In this document: piece by piece, positions 34,240 to 46,880 of the stretch
Layout: each line of letters starts with the position of its first letter
How positions within the stretch are numbered: position 1 is the first letter of the stretch
Program-made: the position numbers and the translations under genes
NCBI RefSeq assembly: GCF_021018895.1
Contig: NC_079379.1
Coordinates: 24,343,276 to 24,407,275, forward strand
DNA: 64,000 bases
Reading direction: 5' to 3'
Origin: Seriola aureovittata
Lineage: Eukaryota; Chordata; Actinopteri; Carangiformes; Carangidae
Notes under the pieces: generated by a model
Seen by the model: the letters and a program-made list of their open reading frames with translations, nothing else
Told to the model about the DNA's origin: nothing
The model's database searches: none

Positions 34240-34732
34240 CCCTGTCTGTCTTCAAGTCTATTTGTGGTTCTAATTGGAGCATTCACTGGGCAGTGAAAGG
34301 CACCTCTTGCTGGCTAAAAGCTACAGCTATAGAGAACGCTTGGTTGCCTCTGTCCAATAGAGATTTATCACGTTAGAGATCCATCGAACTATCGATCTAT
34401 ATATTTACATAATGTATATTATTACTTAATATTCTGGAATTGAAGGCTGTTCTGCCATGAAGTATTTTTACATGTGTTCCCTGTAGAGTGAGCGGTGGAA
34501 TGAGTATTGTTGGTAATCTCAGAAGCACTTTGTAAGTGAATTCATTGTGCTCAGAGCCGCAGTCATGTGATCCCGTGACGAGAGGACGGTTTTTCAGCTC
34601 TCAGTGTAAGAGCACGCTGAGCTGTTGGCTACAACACTGCACTGTTTATACGTCTCAGATAAATTCCATTGTTTTGTTGTTTTGTATTTTTCTTTTGTAC
34701 GGTGAGCTTCTCTTAATCGCACCAGAGCAGGG

Positions 34733-34745
34733 AGGTCAGAGGTCA
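34733..34745 (+). promoter_or_regulatory. Perfect DR1 motif outside the repeat family
   Basis: AGGTCA-G-AGGTCA is a consensus DR1 that RXR homodimers, RXR/PPAR, RAR/RXR, HNF4 or COUP-TF can bind. The flanks do not resemble the DR1/ERE repeat. Such a 13-mer can occur by chance; function is untested. Confidence 0.35.
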
Positions 34746-36084
34746 CGTCAGGCTTTTACGATGAGGCTTATATTGGCACATAAACGGCATGGGAGTCCAC
34801 AGAGAACTTAGTCTGACCCAGAGCCTGGTGAGTGAAGAGATCACCACCTCCCTCTGGGCCAAAAACTCCAAAGGATTCCTGGCATACCACTGCTTCAATT
34901 ACAGAGGTGGGGAGGAGAGAGAGGACGCCGCGCCGCAGTCCGGCTGCATGGGAGAAACAGACCGTCTGCAACGTTCACACGTGGTCGTCTTAAACTTAAC
35001 GCAACCCGTTACTATCGCTTCTAACAAAGCCGTGTCAGTGTTTACTGTGCGGCGCTCATCCATACTTAACAGCCCGTTCAGCGACCGGCCGACTGAATAC
35101 CGGTCATACGTACAGTGTGTGCATGCGGGCGTGAGTGGTTGCATGGCAACGGCTGCTGTGAGTATTAGAGGAAAGACAGAAGACAGAATAAATGCTGGCA
35201 GGGCAGATGTTGGAAGGAATTTTCTAAAAGTGGAGCGTTTTGGTAATGAGACACTGAGACTGAGCAGAGATACTGTCGTGTCTTAAAGGAGCAGTTCACC
35301 CAAATTACAAAAAGAAAAACACTTTTCTTCACTTCCCTCTCGTGGTTTTTAGTCCCACGGTTTCTACTGTATTTGTATTTGTCTTCTGTGGCGACCACAA
35401 CCCGTTTTTCGTTTGTCACTAACTCAAAGATTTGATCACACCGTTCTGTACCACAACCAGTTACACTCATAGTCACACCTACGGGCCATTTAAAGCGTTG
35501 TTATATGATGTTTTTAAATGTTGCTGTAACTGTTTTTTACTTAATTCCTCGTTTCTTAGTTCATTGTATTGTGCAGCTTGTGTGTTTCAGTTTTGTTCTG
35601 TGTCTCTTTTCCTCAGGTCAATGAGGCTGCCTTCGTAAATGAAAATTAAATAAATATATATATATATATATACACACATAGCCACGGGGGTCGCCTCAGG
35701 TCACTTAATTCTGTTTAAGAAGTTTCATCATTACAGTTGAATAAATTCCCGCTTCATTGGATGTGAATGAAAGTTATAAAAGTTCAGGCAGGTGCGTTAC
35801 ACCTGTGGGTGCTTATAGGTGTTAATGGGTGTAAATATCTGACAGATCATTTGTCTTTGCTGTGCAGTTTATTCACCAACAGAACCTCTGTGCTTCTGTA
35901 TTATTTTATTATATGTTAGCACTAATTAGCAGGTATCATTGTCTGCGCTCACCATGTCTGTTGTGTAACCTTAGCTTGTTGACTAGCTAATTAGCCAGCA
36001 AATAATTTAGCCTTGGGTTAACCTTTAAGTAAGACGCCCACCTGTGCAAATGAAGCTAACAGAAGCTAACGCTTGCCACAATTA

Positions 36085-36255
36085 TTAAACCAGCATGGAC
36101 CGAAGTCTCGGCTCCACACACGCCCCACCTCGGGGCGTTAGGAGGAGTCAGGCCCTGCCAAGGTGGCGACGGCAGCAGCCCACTTCAAACCCGCTCCTCA
36201 GAAACCTTTGGGTTACGGAGGCTTCATCCATCTTTATATAAAGTCTATGGTTCTG
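36085..36255 (+). mobile_element. 'F' family non-autonomous element, partial copy
   Basis: The order 'accagcatggaccgaagtct', 'ggagtcaggccctgccaagg', 'ggcgac' and 'catctttatataaagtctat' matches the 3' half of the copy at 39275. Confidence 0.6.
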
Positions 36256-39200
36256 ACCCATGAGTAGTTACCTATCTTTGAACTCAGCCTTCATTTTGAT
36301 GTGGGACATAAACACCTGTCAAAATAGTCAAAAGCACCTCCGTGGTTCCTGCTTCAGTCGGAGTCCCCAGCCCCCCGCTGCCGCTGCTGGTAACCAGAAC
36401 TAATCCGTCTATATGACTAGATACCACATAGGGTAAGTGAGAAAATGTGTGATTTACTTTCCTTTTTCAGAACAATCTAGAAAATGACATCTTCACGTTG
36501 TTTTGCATAAGCCCTGAAATGTCCAGAAAGAGAGAGACGGCTTGAATCCGTGTGCGTGTCATCAGCGCTGACAGGCCTTTGGCGATGAAGACAAAACTCT
36601 GAGCCGTGAACACCCACCGCCCGACCCCCCACCCCTACCCCCCACCCCCCCACCCCCTCTCTATTACATGTTGGATCCTGCAACGTTGACACAGTGGGAT
36701 TAGTTTGATGGAACTGGTTTGACAAGCGGGAGACCATAACCTCTGTGAATAAAACACAATTCAGAAGCTCACACTGGAAAAGAAACACTCCTCTCTCTGA
36801 ACCACCCCCCCCCCCCCTTTCTTTTCCACCTCACTCCCACATGCAGGGACTGAATAGAGGAATAAATCACCTGTATTCACCTACAAATCTAGTTACTAAC
36901 CGAAGCAGAGTTTAGAGAACTTTTAGATTTTATTCACAGACCGACTGCGGGTCGGGAGTATAAATAATGTATGTACTAAATAAACGCTCGTTCCACCTTC
37001 CGCACAGACCACAACTTGTAAACGTCTAAATTTGAGCCGAGCTCGGCTGTTAACGTAGAAATGTGGCACTTTAGATAAAAGCGCTAGATAACTGCGGTCC
37101 ATTCACAACCACAAACTGAATCTGCTGAACAGTGCAGAATATTATTATTATTATTATAAGTTGACAATAACAGCTCACAACATCCTGTTTCAGATGCTGC
37201 TCTGACCGCCGAGCATCACATCTCTTTATATCTGACCGTCCAAGTGGATCTCAGGCCTGAGAACACAATACTCACAGTCTCATAATAACTGACGTATATG
37301 ATAAACATTTTGTAAAACACACGCTGTACCTCAGCCAAAGCTGCACTCAGAGTCCTTTCACTAACACAACATTTAGGAAAAAAATCTGCTTTTGCAACTG
37401 GATCTGAATCAAAACAGAAAATCACATTAAGTTCAGACCAAAAATCTAAACACAACATTTTTCATGAGTTGAAACAAAAGTCCTGAGACTTTTACTATAA
37501 ACACAAAAGCTGTATTGTCACCAGACACGACCACAGACCATGAAAGCCGAACCGTCTGGTTCTACTGAGGATTTTTGTCGCCAGCTGTGCCGCTGCATCG
37601 CGGAGCGTGACTCCTGTCGCCTAGCAACCTTGACAACATCGATGTTTTTGTTTTGTTTTTCCACAATGACTTGAGGTTTTTAGGCCGGTGGTTTTGACAG
37701 TTGTACTGAGATGAAACCCAATACAATACTACTTAACAGAGTAACCCTCAGGCTCTCGGGTGCTCTCCTCGCGGTGCGCAATGAATCTTGGGATAGGTTG
37801 GACCGCGACGGATCCGGAGTCTTCGCTGCCCAGGAGAGGAAGGACGCCTTTTGTCGGCCACATTTGAAGGATCCTTCGAGATGGGACAGTCTAGTCTAGT
37901 CGGTCTTGTGGCCCCTGAATCTGGACAGAGTGAGCTTGTTCTAGTTCCTAAAGTTAGGCTAATTACATTCATGTATTCATTACTTATTATTTATTTTTAC
38001 TTCAGTCATTCTGCACCCTTACAGCTTCTCCGTGGTTCTCCGACCCTTAAACTGACACAGATTAGACCGGGTTCCTCCATCTGATAAGAAATCTGCTTTT
38101 AGATGTTTTATTACAGAGAGTGTGAAATCTCCGACCAGAACTGTCACATATTCTGTCACTGTTTTACTTATGGATGGAATCATTGTGAAAATAATTTGTT
38201 GGGGACCCTCAGGAACCCTCTCAGGACCCTGGGGGTCCATTGAGAACCAGGGGCCTAGTGGACCCCTTTAAATACATGTCCAATCACAAGCCTTTAAATG
38301 AAGTTCATGCGACGGCAGAGAAAAAGACCAATCAGGAGCGGGACTGTGGGTGAGCTTTGCAGGTGCAGGCTTCCCCCCATTTTTATAACTTTTAACTTCT
38401 AACTGAACTTCTTATTTTGAGCGACATTTCTTCTTATTTTTCCGAGTATAGAAGTTATAATGACGTGGTGTTAATATGTTGATGTAGGTCTTTTCTCTTC
38501 CGGAGGTACAGCGTGGAACCAGCCTATCGTCAGAGGACGTCTTACACAGAGATATCCTGCTGACTAACAAACACAGAAACAGGACTAAAAATATAACCTC
38601 CTTGGTGTAACGATGAATTATGCAGGAGTTTATAAATCTGGTAACAAGATTGCATATGCATTTTTCTGCTTTCATGAATACACAGACTTTGGGATCTCGC
38701 TGACAAAGTGGTTGAGTTTTATGTATCTGACGCTGGGATTAATACAAACAGTTTATATGAAGGTTTACTCTTGTGAAATACACATTCAGTTGTCATGTTA
38801 TTGTTTGTGGTTCATAGTTTACCCGCCTATATATTTCACACTTTCCTCCTGGCTACGTCCACAGCAGCACTTGCCCCAGCAGCTCCCTCCTCACCTCTCC
38901 TAATCCTTCTCCCCCCGTGTGCTTTTCATATCTTTATTTACTCGCTGCCGTCCGCCGCTGTTGCAGGATGCCGATGATGAAGAGTCCAGTCGAACTGACT
39001 AGGGAGATCGAGAGCGAAAGGAGAGCATGGATCTGCGTTCTGCCTGTCACTGTTAATGTATACAGCTCCCCCCGGTGCTAACGCTCACTCCGTAATGTGA
39101 TTTGTCAACATTGTAAAACACAAAAGAGGCGAAAGTGCTAACAGGCAGAGAGGGTCAGCGCCAGAAGACGTGTGACAGGAAATAGATATGATTGTCAAGC

Positions 39201-39274
39201 CACGACATCCGTCTACTCCCCCAACAGTCTGCTGCTGAAACTGCCTCGTGTCTTTACCGTCATCAGCAGGTGAG

Positions 39275-39815
39275 AGACTTGAGTTTAGCCCCCTGGTGGC
39301 TAGCTGCAGTATAGGTCATAAACCCCGCCCCCTCCATGTTAGCTAGTCCACTAGAGTCTGGCTCCAACAGTGAGTCAATCCCCATAGACTCCCATGTTAA
39401 AATATCCAACTTTACAGCAGAAATAAACATGTTTACAGCCTGGTACAAAAACTGTTCTGGTCTCTAGAGCTGATTTCCTCCTTCCTGACACCTGTTTATA
39501 TAACTCACCTGTTTACATTTTATTAAGGACTAAAGTTATGGAGAATTGGGGGCGTGTCCTCTTTGAGTGACAGGCGGGTGAGCGTATGTTTGCATTAAAA
39601 CCAGCATGCACCGAAGTCTCAGCTCCACACGCCCCTCCTCTTTGACCATATTTGGAGTAGGTGGGAGTTAGGGGCGGAGTCAGGCACTGCCAAGATGGCG
39701 ACTGTAGAGCAGCTCACTCTGAGCTTCAAAACCGCTCTTCAGAAAACTTTGTGTGACGTCACAGAGGCGACGTCCATCTTTGTTTACAGTCTCTGGTGGT
39801 GACGTGTCGTCCATC
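39275..39815 (+). mobile_element. 'F' family non-autonomous element, long copy
   Basis: The unit of about 530 bp has landmarks 'ccactagagtctggctcca', 'ccatagactcccatgttaaa', 'aataaacatgtttacagcct', 'gcatgcaccgaagtctc', 'gccaagatggcgac' and a CRE-like TGACGTCA at 39754-39761. A minus-strand copy spans 50008-50475. The end phrase 'catcttt...cagtct' is very common in teleost genomes in my recollection. It is non-coding. Confidence 0.65.
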
Positions 39816-41362
39816 TTCATATACAATCCTGTGGCTGTGCAGCTTGACTTGCTGTCTGAAGAATAAATCCTTTCTACTGTTAGTCAGAGGAATTTACACT
39901 TACCTGCTCAAACAGGTATCCTAAAGGTGAATGATGGTCCTTTAGTGCTTTGGTTGTATGTGTGAGGAGATGCTGTGGAGTATTTATTGTAAACACATTT
40001 GTTTACTTGTTGGGTTTTGCAAAAATGTGGGAAACTAGTTGCAGCATGAATCAAGATGAAATGTATTTTCTAATCATCAGTGGAGTAATAAATGTTTATT
40101 ATGCACAGAACAGGAAGAGAGGGAGGAAAGAGAGTCTTTGGCGGTTAGGCTGTGATGTCATTATCGGGGGGGAAAAGACACTGGTGGTAGTCATGGCGAT
40201 GGAATGATGAAGACGCAGAAGGTCTGGATGTGATGAGGAGCGGATTGGACAGGAGGACTGGAGGTGAAAGGGGAGGAGGAGTGTTGCAGCTGACAGGCGA
40301 GGACAGAAGAGATTTAAGGTTTGACGGGGACGGGCAGCGAAGAGAGAGAAGAGTTGTGAATGAGATCAGACGTAAAGATTAATTGGTTTATTTTCCAATA
40401 TTCCAACACTAACTCAAACCCAAAGGCTTTTCTGAATTCATCTGAAAGAAACAAGAGGAACGAGAAACTCCTGTCATCACAAGCAACTCCACTTGCTCAG
40501 CTGAGTGTGAAAAGAGACGTAACATGACTGTGAGAGTTTGTATTTATGTCACAATTCAAGTGTATAATTAGTCCAACTAATGAAGAGAAGCTGTTTGTAC
40601 AAGTTGGTTTGATCCGTCTGCACTCAGGACTCAGGAACAACCCAACAGAGAGGAACAAGGAAGAGAAACGAGTCCTGGCTGTCATCCAGCTGGGGGGGGG
40701 GGGGGGGGGGGCCTTAGCTGAAGTGGTGCTGTCCTGCTGGAGCTTTACATAAAGATGAAAGTTACATAACAAGTTTAAGAATTACTGTGGTTTAAGATGA
40801 AAGATGAGGCCAGTGAACATGAGTTCAGAGTAACTAGGAACAGACGTCCAGGTGTCCTGAGAACAACTGCAGAGCACCACAGCTGTAAAGTCACATGACA
40901 GTGTGTCACACTCTGACGTGAGCTCATCCCTTTTCCTGTTTCACACTCTGCATTATGACAGCTTTGTGTCGGCTCGTCTCCGAACACATTCACTGCTGTT
41001 GTTGTATTGTTCGATTTTTCTTGAGTCAACATTAGTCAGAGCTGCTACTGTAAAACAAGCCTGTCTGATATCGAGCGCCGGCTCCACCAGCGTCACACCG
41101 AACATAAAGACCACCTCACCAGCTCTGCACCAGCTTATCTGGAGCTTTCAGAACCATACGGAGAACACAACATATTCTATCTTAGGTAGAGTCGCAATCC
41201 ATCGCAATCACAATCTGCTATTTGTTTCCGCTCTGATTTTATTGTGAAAGTTTTCTTGTATTCTTGGAATACCGGAGAACTCGTTTGGACAGTGTTGTTA
41301 TTAATTTATGAATTGCTCTATGGAAGTGTTTTGATTTGAAAGTCACTACAGTCACTACTAAC

Positions 41363-41584
41363 CAGCTAACTCAGCTAACCCATGCTAGCCCCCAGCTAAT
41401 TCAGCTAACCCCTGCTAGCCCCCAGCTAACTCAGCTAACCCCTGCTAGCCCCCAGCTAATTCAGCTAACCCCTGCTAGCCCCCAGCTAACTCAGCTAACC
41501 CCTGCTAGCCCCCAGCTAACTCAGCTAACCCCTGCTAGCCCCCAGCTAATTCAGCTAACCCCTGCTAGCCCCCAGCTAACTCAT
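41363..41584 (+). repeat. 30-bp tandem minisatellite (7 full units plus 12 bases)
   Basis: The unit has the core CAGCTAACTCAGCTAACC followed by CCTGCTAGCCCC. Full copies start every 30 bases at 41363, 41393, ... 41543, with a partial unit at 41573. The units differ almost only by C/T in the first GCTAAY. In order the states are C,T,C,T,C,C,T,C, suggesting expansion by duplicating a two-unit block. Because 30 is divisible by 3 it yields an open frame with a decapeptide repeat, but there is no sign that it is a gene. Confidence 0.9.
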
Positions 41585-44171
41585 GGGCATGTCCCTGTCA
41601 GACTGTGAGTCCACTCTAAATTTAGCACCTCTTCATGATGCGTCCAGGATATAAGATCCTCACCTCAACTTTACATTTATCACATCGATGAGCTGTTACA
41701 ACCCGACTGATATTGAAACTGAAAAATATCAAAGCAAAAATAATGGCTTTTTTTTTTTTTACAAAAGCTAAAACTTTTTGTTGAAGATCCCTTAAATTTG
41801 TTTGAAAATATTGTGACATGAGCTCAACATTTTACAGTATAAAAACAGACTGCACTGTACAAATTGGAGGAAACTATGATTGTTAGCGACTTAGCATACA
41901 GATAAATCAAGTGGAGACCAGCTGTTAAACTGGTGGAGATGATATTAGTGACAGATACGAGCTTCTCACACGCTGAATGGGGATTCCCTTCATCTGAGCG
42001 TAATTATTATCCAGCTCCATGTCAGAGTGAGTTTGTGTTATTAGCGAAGACGACAAGGTCAGTAACATGTTTATTTCATTCTCCATGTTGCTTTCCCCAC
42101 TGGTAGTCGAGGCTGATCAGAGCCAATCAGGAGTGACCGTGGGCGTCTACGTCAGGTCTCTGTTTCTGCCCGTCCAGACGACGTTTCCAAAAGTCTCGGT
42201 GCGGTGAGGACGGGACGTGCAAACGTAGCAGAGGAAATGCTTTTTAAAAACGAAAACGTAGCAGTGTGGACGTAACCGGAGGAGAAAAACCGTCACTGTC
42301 AGTGGATTAACTTGTGGGCGTAAACAAACGTTTGTGTTGGAGTTGGTGAAGCTGTAAGAGACTGTAAAGGCTCATCTCGCTGTTCCTGTGAGCAGCAGCA
42401 GGTCTGACTCTGCAGAGTGTGTGTGTTAATGTGTATAAGTGAGCGGGGCGGAGGCCTCCCCCACCGGAGAGCCACACAGCTCAAAGATGGCTTCTGATTG
42501 CTGGGGGGTGGGGTGGAAAGATGAGCGCTGAATGGCGAGCGCAGCCTGAAGAATAGGGGCCACAGTGGGACGTCTGTGGAGGACTGGGTGATCTGAAACC
42601 TCCTCATTCTCTCCCCCGTTGTCTTTTCATGCCTCTGGTTCGCTCTGCAGCTATTCAGAGTCACACAGCTCCTCTGTTCAGGCGTCTCGCTCGCTTTTTC
42701 TTCCTCCTCTTGTTCTCCCTCCCCACCCCCCACATCTTACCTTTCAGCCCGTCCTGTATCTCCTGGTCCATCTGTGCACTTCAGGTGTTCAGATGGACCG
42801 ATAAGCTCTGATTGAGTGTCAGGGGTCTGGTGGGGGGGGGGGGACAGAGGAGCAGAGTGTGGGGGGTCGGGGAAGAGTTGTGTTTTCCGTGTTGACTGCG
42901 TCTCTGTTTGTGTCTTATCTGTTGAGGTTTCACATTTGCCACAGTAACAATGCGGCTCTTTGTGTAGTTCCCCTCGTCCTTCCTTGTCTCCCGTTGTTCT
43001 GTATTTTCAGTGGACACGGCAGGTGAACCGCGACACCACCGCCGGCCCTGTTGTGTGTTTCCAAAAATGTCACTTTTAGCTTCAGACTCAGCTGTGACGT
43101 GTTTACTGGAGGAAGTGAAAAGCTTTTATTTGTTTAACTGCTTATTTTGAAACGAAACCTGTGAAACGTGAAAAGCTCGTCCTCCCTGCTCCCTCCCTGA
43201 ACTCACCGTCGTCTCTGCACTAAACTGCAGGTGTAAGTAATAGCGTGGACTGGATAAACTGGATAATTATCACCCTCCGCCCTCCCCTCTTCCTACTTTC
43301 CACTCTACCTCTTCTCCTCGTTTTTCTGGAACCCCCCAGGGTCTCCAGTGTCCTCTCCACTTTCCACGGCAGTGATAAGATGTCGACACGATTAAGAGTG
43401 AAAGCTAATCCCGCCACTCTGCCTCTCTCTCCTCGGCTGTACTGAATGCTCAGGCAACACAAAACGCCGCGACCGAGTCCAATGCGCCGGACAGCCAGCG
43501 GATGGCAGGAGCAGAGGGAGAGAGGGGGAGAGAGGGAGAGAAAGGGAGAGGGAGAGAGAAAGAGGAGGAGGCCAGGTGGACAAGGGGTTGGCTTGTAGCT
43601 CAATAATTAATGGGGAGGTACTTTCGTTTTTTAATCTGTAAATGAGAAGGCCTAAGATGGCGGTGCCGTCGCTCTGACATCCTATCCCCGACCCATTAAG
43701 ATAACAAGATGTTGGATAATGATCTTGGTCAGGGTGCAGTTTATCAGTCCAGGGGGAAGTGGCCTCGTCTCCCAGGTGGCTGAGCTCGTGTCCCCTGATG
43801 ACACCGCGTCTCAAAATGGCCGAATACACGAAACGGCGAAAAGAGAGTTCTGGTATGAAGAGCCACAGCGACTCTGTCGACGTCAACATTAACACAATTA
43901 ACCTTCCAGAAAGCCTCGACCACACCTCCTCAGTAATAATGACATTATATAATACAGAATATAATCTATAATAATCACATTGATTTTTATTCATCTTGTG
44001 AATTTCAATTGTATTAATATTTTGAATAGTTTGATGATTTCATTAAGTGTATAATGTTGACATGGGTGGTACATGTAAATAATAATAATAATTATCTATC
44101 TGTCAATCTATGTTATTATTTTAATGTTTATATGCAAACTAAAAGTGCTGCTAATTATTTGTGGTTTCTGT

Positions 44172-44224
<53 letters not shown>
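44172..44224. repeat. (GATA)n microsatellite
   Basis: About thirteen perfect GATA/ATAG units. Confidence 0.95.
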
Positions 44225-45374
44225 CGAGTATAAATTTCCATCTACCACACAGGATTTCACCCGGCCACAAATTAACACTGAACTAAAAAGGCCTTTAAAG
44301 TGCATTAAATCAATATATATATACATATACATATATATGATTTAATGACTTATTGTGGAACTCACTAATGGATCCACCTGTATGAATGTCAAGTGTTCCA
44401 CATGTACAATATATTTCCAACTTTGGGTTCATTAATAACATTTGAATGAACTCATCCATGTAAGAATGTGACGGACACGATGCTGTTTAGTGATGAGAGT
44501 GTAATGAAACACTCTCTGTGTACGGGAAGCTCTTAACCTTCAGTGTGATATTGCACATAAACATGAATGTATTTGATTGGTTGTTGTTTTGTTTCCGTGG
44601 AGAATTTGACTTATATTCTCACCAGACAACATGTTCAGAAGAAGTTCTGTCACGCCACAAAAGCTGTTCAGCAGCTTTAATGCAAAAATCTAAGATATAG
44701 ATACGACAGTAGTTGAAGTGCTGGACTCTGCAGACTGTAGGAGGGTAAACTGAGTTTAGCAGCTCGGCCCTCGTCTGCATCCTTGTGTACGAGGTGTGAT
44801 TCATTCTCAGCGTTTCCCTGCCGCTGAAACCTCTGATCCTATCATTTATTTAGCCCAGCAGCAGCACCCCCCCCCCCCCTCGCCACTGCACACTTCCTAG
44901 GTAAACACCTTTGTACAACACTCAGCTCGGGGAGGGGGGTCCTTTGGTTGCACATTTATAAGCTTCAAATGAGTAAACCCGCGGGGCACGTGCTGGCAAA
45001 TGTCAGAGCTGCCGCAGTCTCAGGTCAACATTTGTGTCCTGTGGCGGCAGAGAGGAGGAAGACAGAAGAGACTGATGAAACAAAAAGAAAGAGGGCGGAA
45101 AAGGAGAATAAAATCAAGGCAAAAGAGCAGATGTGATGATTGTGTGAGTGTCGCTGTCGTCTCGCGCACTGATGGTCCCTGGAGGGTTGTAGAGATGAAG
45201 TGCTCTGAGTCGCGGCGGCATCTGTTCGCCGCTGCTGCTCAGAAAACCCGCCGGAGATTCGCAGTGTGACACGCGCAGCTCGTGGTGGAATTACACTGTG
45301 AAAACATACAACCACTTACCATGGAAACCACAGAGAGATTCAGAGGAGGAGAGACAGAGAGAGAGACTCCAATT

Positions 45375-45650
45375 CTTGACCTTTGACCTTTGACCACCAG
45401 AATCTAATCAGTTCATTTTTCAATCCAAGTGTTTGTGCCAAATCCGAACAAATTTCCTCGAGGTGGTCTTCAGATAGCAACGTTTAAGAGGCCAAAAACT
45501 GTGTTTTGTGAGGTCATCGTGACCCTTAACCTTTGACTTTTGGCCACCAAAATCTAATCAGCCCATCCTTGAACCCAAGTTAATGTTTGCGCCAAATCTG
45601 AAGAAGTTCCATCAAGGCGTTACTGAGATATGGCGTCCATGAGAACATAC
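45375..45650 (-). repeat. DR1/ERE-bearing repeat, copy 5 (two units)
   Basis: The plus strand shows 'ttgacctttgacctttgacc' at 45376 and, in the second unit, AGGTCA-TCG-TGACCC (45511-45525). The inner 13 bases are a perfect GGTCAnnnTGACC palindrome. The rest follows the family order ('ccaaatctgaagaagttcc', 'gcgttactgagatat'). Confidence 0.8.
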
Positions 45651-46265
45651 GAACAAATGGATAAACAACATGAAGAACTCACTAAAGTTCGACTCGTTTT
45701 CTTCATAATTAAATATTCAGTGTAAAAATCGCTCTTAGATGGTGTTTGTTGCAGACATGTTGCTCCATGCTTTGTGATAAAGAACCACAAGAAACCACAA
45801 ATACATCTTCTGATGGATCAACAGGAAAATATGGAGCTTCAGTATAAAAATATGAGTTGGTGAAGCCTTTAAGTTGCCTTTGATTTAACGCTGTGAATTA
45901 GAGAGTGACTTACCTCTGCTGGTGTGAGATCTCTGATGGAGTTAAAAGTAATAATAGCAGTCTCCTTGCAGAACTACGCTTCTCCAGTGACCCAGTTGCC
46001 AGGAATCTATAACTTCCTCATGCCAGAAAATCTTGTTTCCTTTTCCTCCATCAGTTGTGTATATTTAATGTAATATATCCATAATGTGGATGGGGAAAGT
46101 TTAAATGAGGAGGATTGCAGCTGAGGCCTTGAACTGTCAACAAACCTTCCCTAAATAGCTGAAGCTCACAAAATGCAAATCTGTTCTGGGGAAACAGTCT
46201 GCAGTAAGTGCACAAAACGCACAGTATTACCAGTATAACCCCGAGCACACAGTGCAGCACTTATC

Positions 46266-46266
46266 A

Positions 46267-46309
<43 letters not shown>
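46266..46309. repeat. (CA)n microsatellite
   Basis: A CA run of about 44 bases. Confidence 0.95.
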
Positions 46310-46310
<1 letters not shown>

Positions 46311-46314
46311 TTTC

Positions 46315-46880
46315 CAAGGCTAAGTGACCTGCATGCTCTCAGCTTTGAATGACATAAGTACCTGAGTAGCCTTGGGTTCTGCACCCAACCTGAACACAGT
46401 TATATGGCAGCTAATGGTGATGCAGGCTGCATCCACGGTCATCAATCAGACCTCACAGGTAATGTCTACCAACTCAGTCCTCTTACATCAGCCAGGATAA
46501 AGGCCTCTATTAAGAAAATGAATAATACCACAGGAAGAAGAGGTGACCTCAGACTGGTCATGTGTCACCAAGGCTGAGGCGTGATTGGCTGCTTTTGGTT
46601 TGTATCCGCGCTACCGAAGAGGCGGAGCGGCGCTTGACGGATGCTCGAGGCCGAGGCGAGATGGGCTACAGAGTCCGTTTCACTCCTGTGATCTAATCTG
46701 TTACCCATCGTGCATCCTGCTTCACTAATGAAAAGGCAAGGTCCCATCCGTTACAGGCAGCTATGTTAAATGGAATTTTAACCCCCTACCTCCCCCCTAA
46801 GTGCAAAAGGGCCTGGATGATGGACGATCATTGCAGAAGACCCCAGAGCTATGGAAAATTAATATGAAGAGGGGAAAAAG
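46315..46880. other. Candidate conserved non-coding element in intron 2
   Basis: A repeat-free island with 'ttatatggcagctaatggtg', 'cggtcatcaatcagacctca' (a PBX/HOX-like ATCAATCA) and 'gaaaatgaataataccaca'. It has no coding frame. The inference is from sequence texture only. Confidence 0.3.

Noticed and set aside
41363..41584. CRISPR array or repeat-protein gene
   Set aside because: Units are contiguous 30-bp copies with no spacers, in a vertebrate intron, with no start context or splice signals.
42299..42733. 144-codon minus-strand frame as a gene
   Set aside because: Low-complexity Glu/Pro/Ser composition from GA/CT-rich DNA, with no recognisable domain.
43392..43994. 200-codon minus-strand frame as a gene
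   Set aside because: Driven by a CT/GA-rich tract giving Ser/Leu/Pro runs; no domain or splice signals, and it lies inside intron 2.
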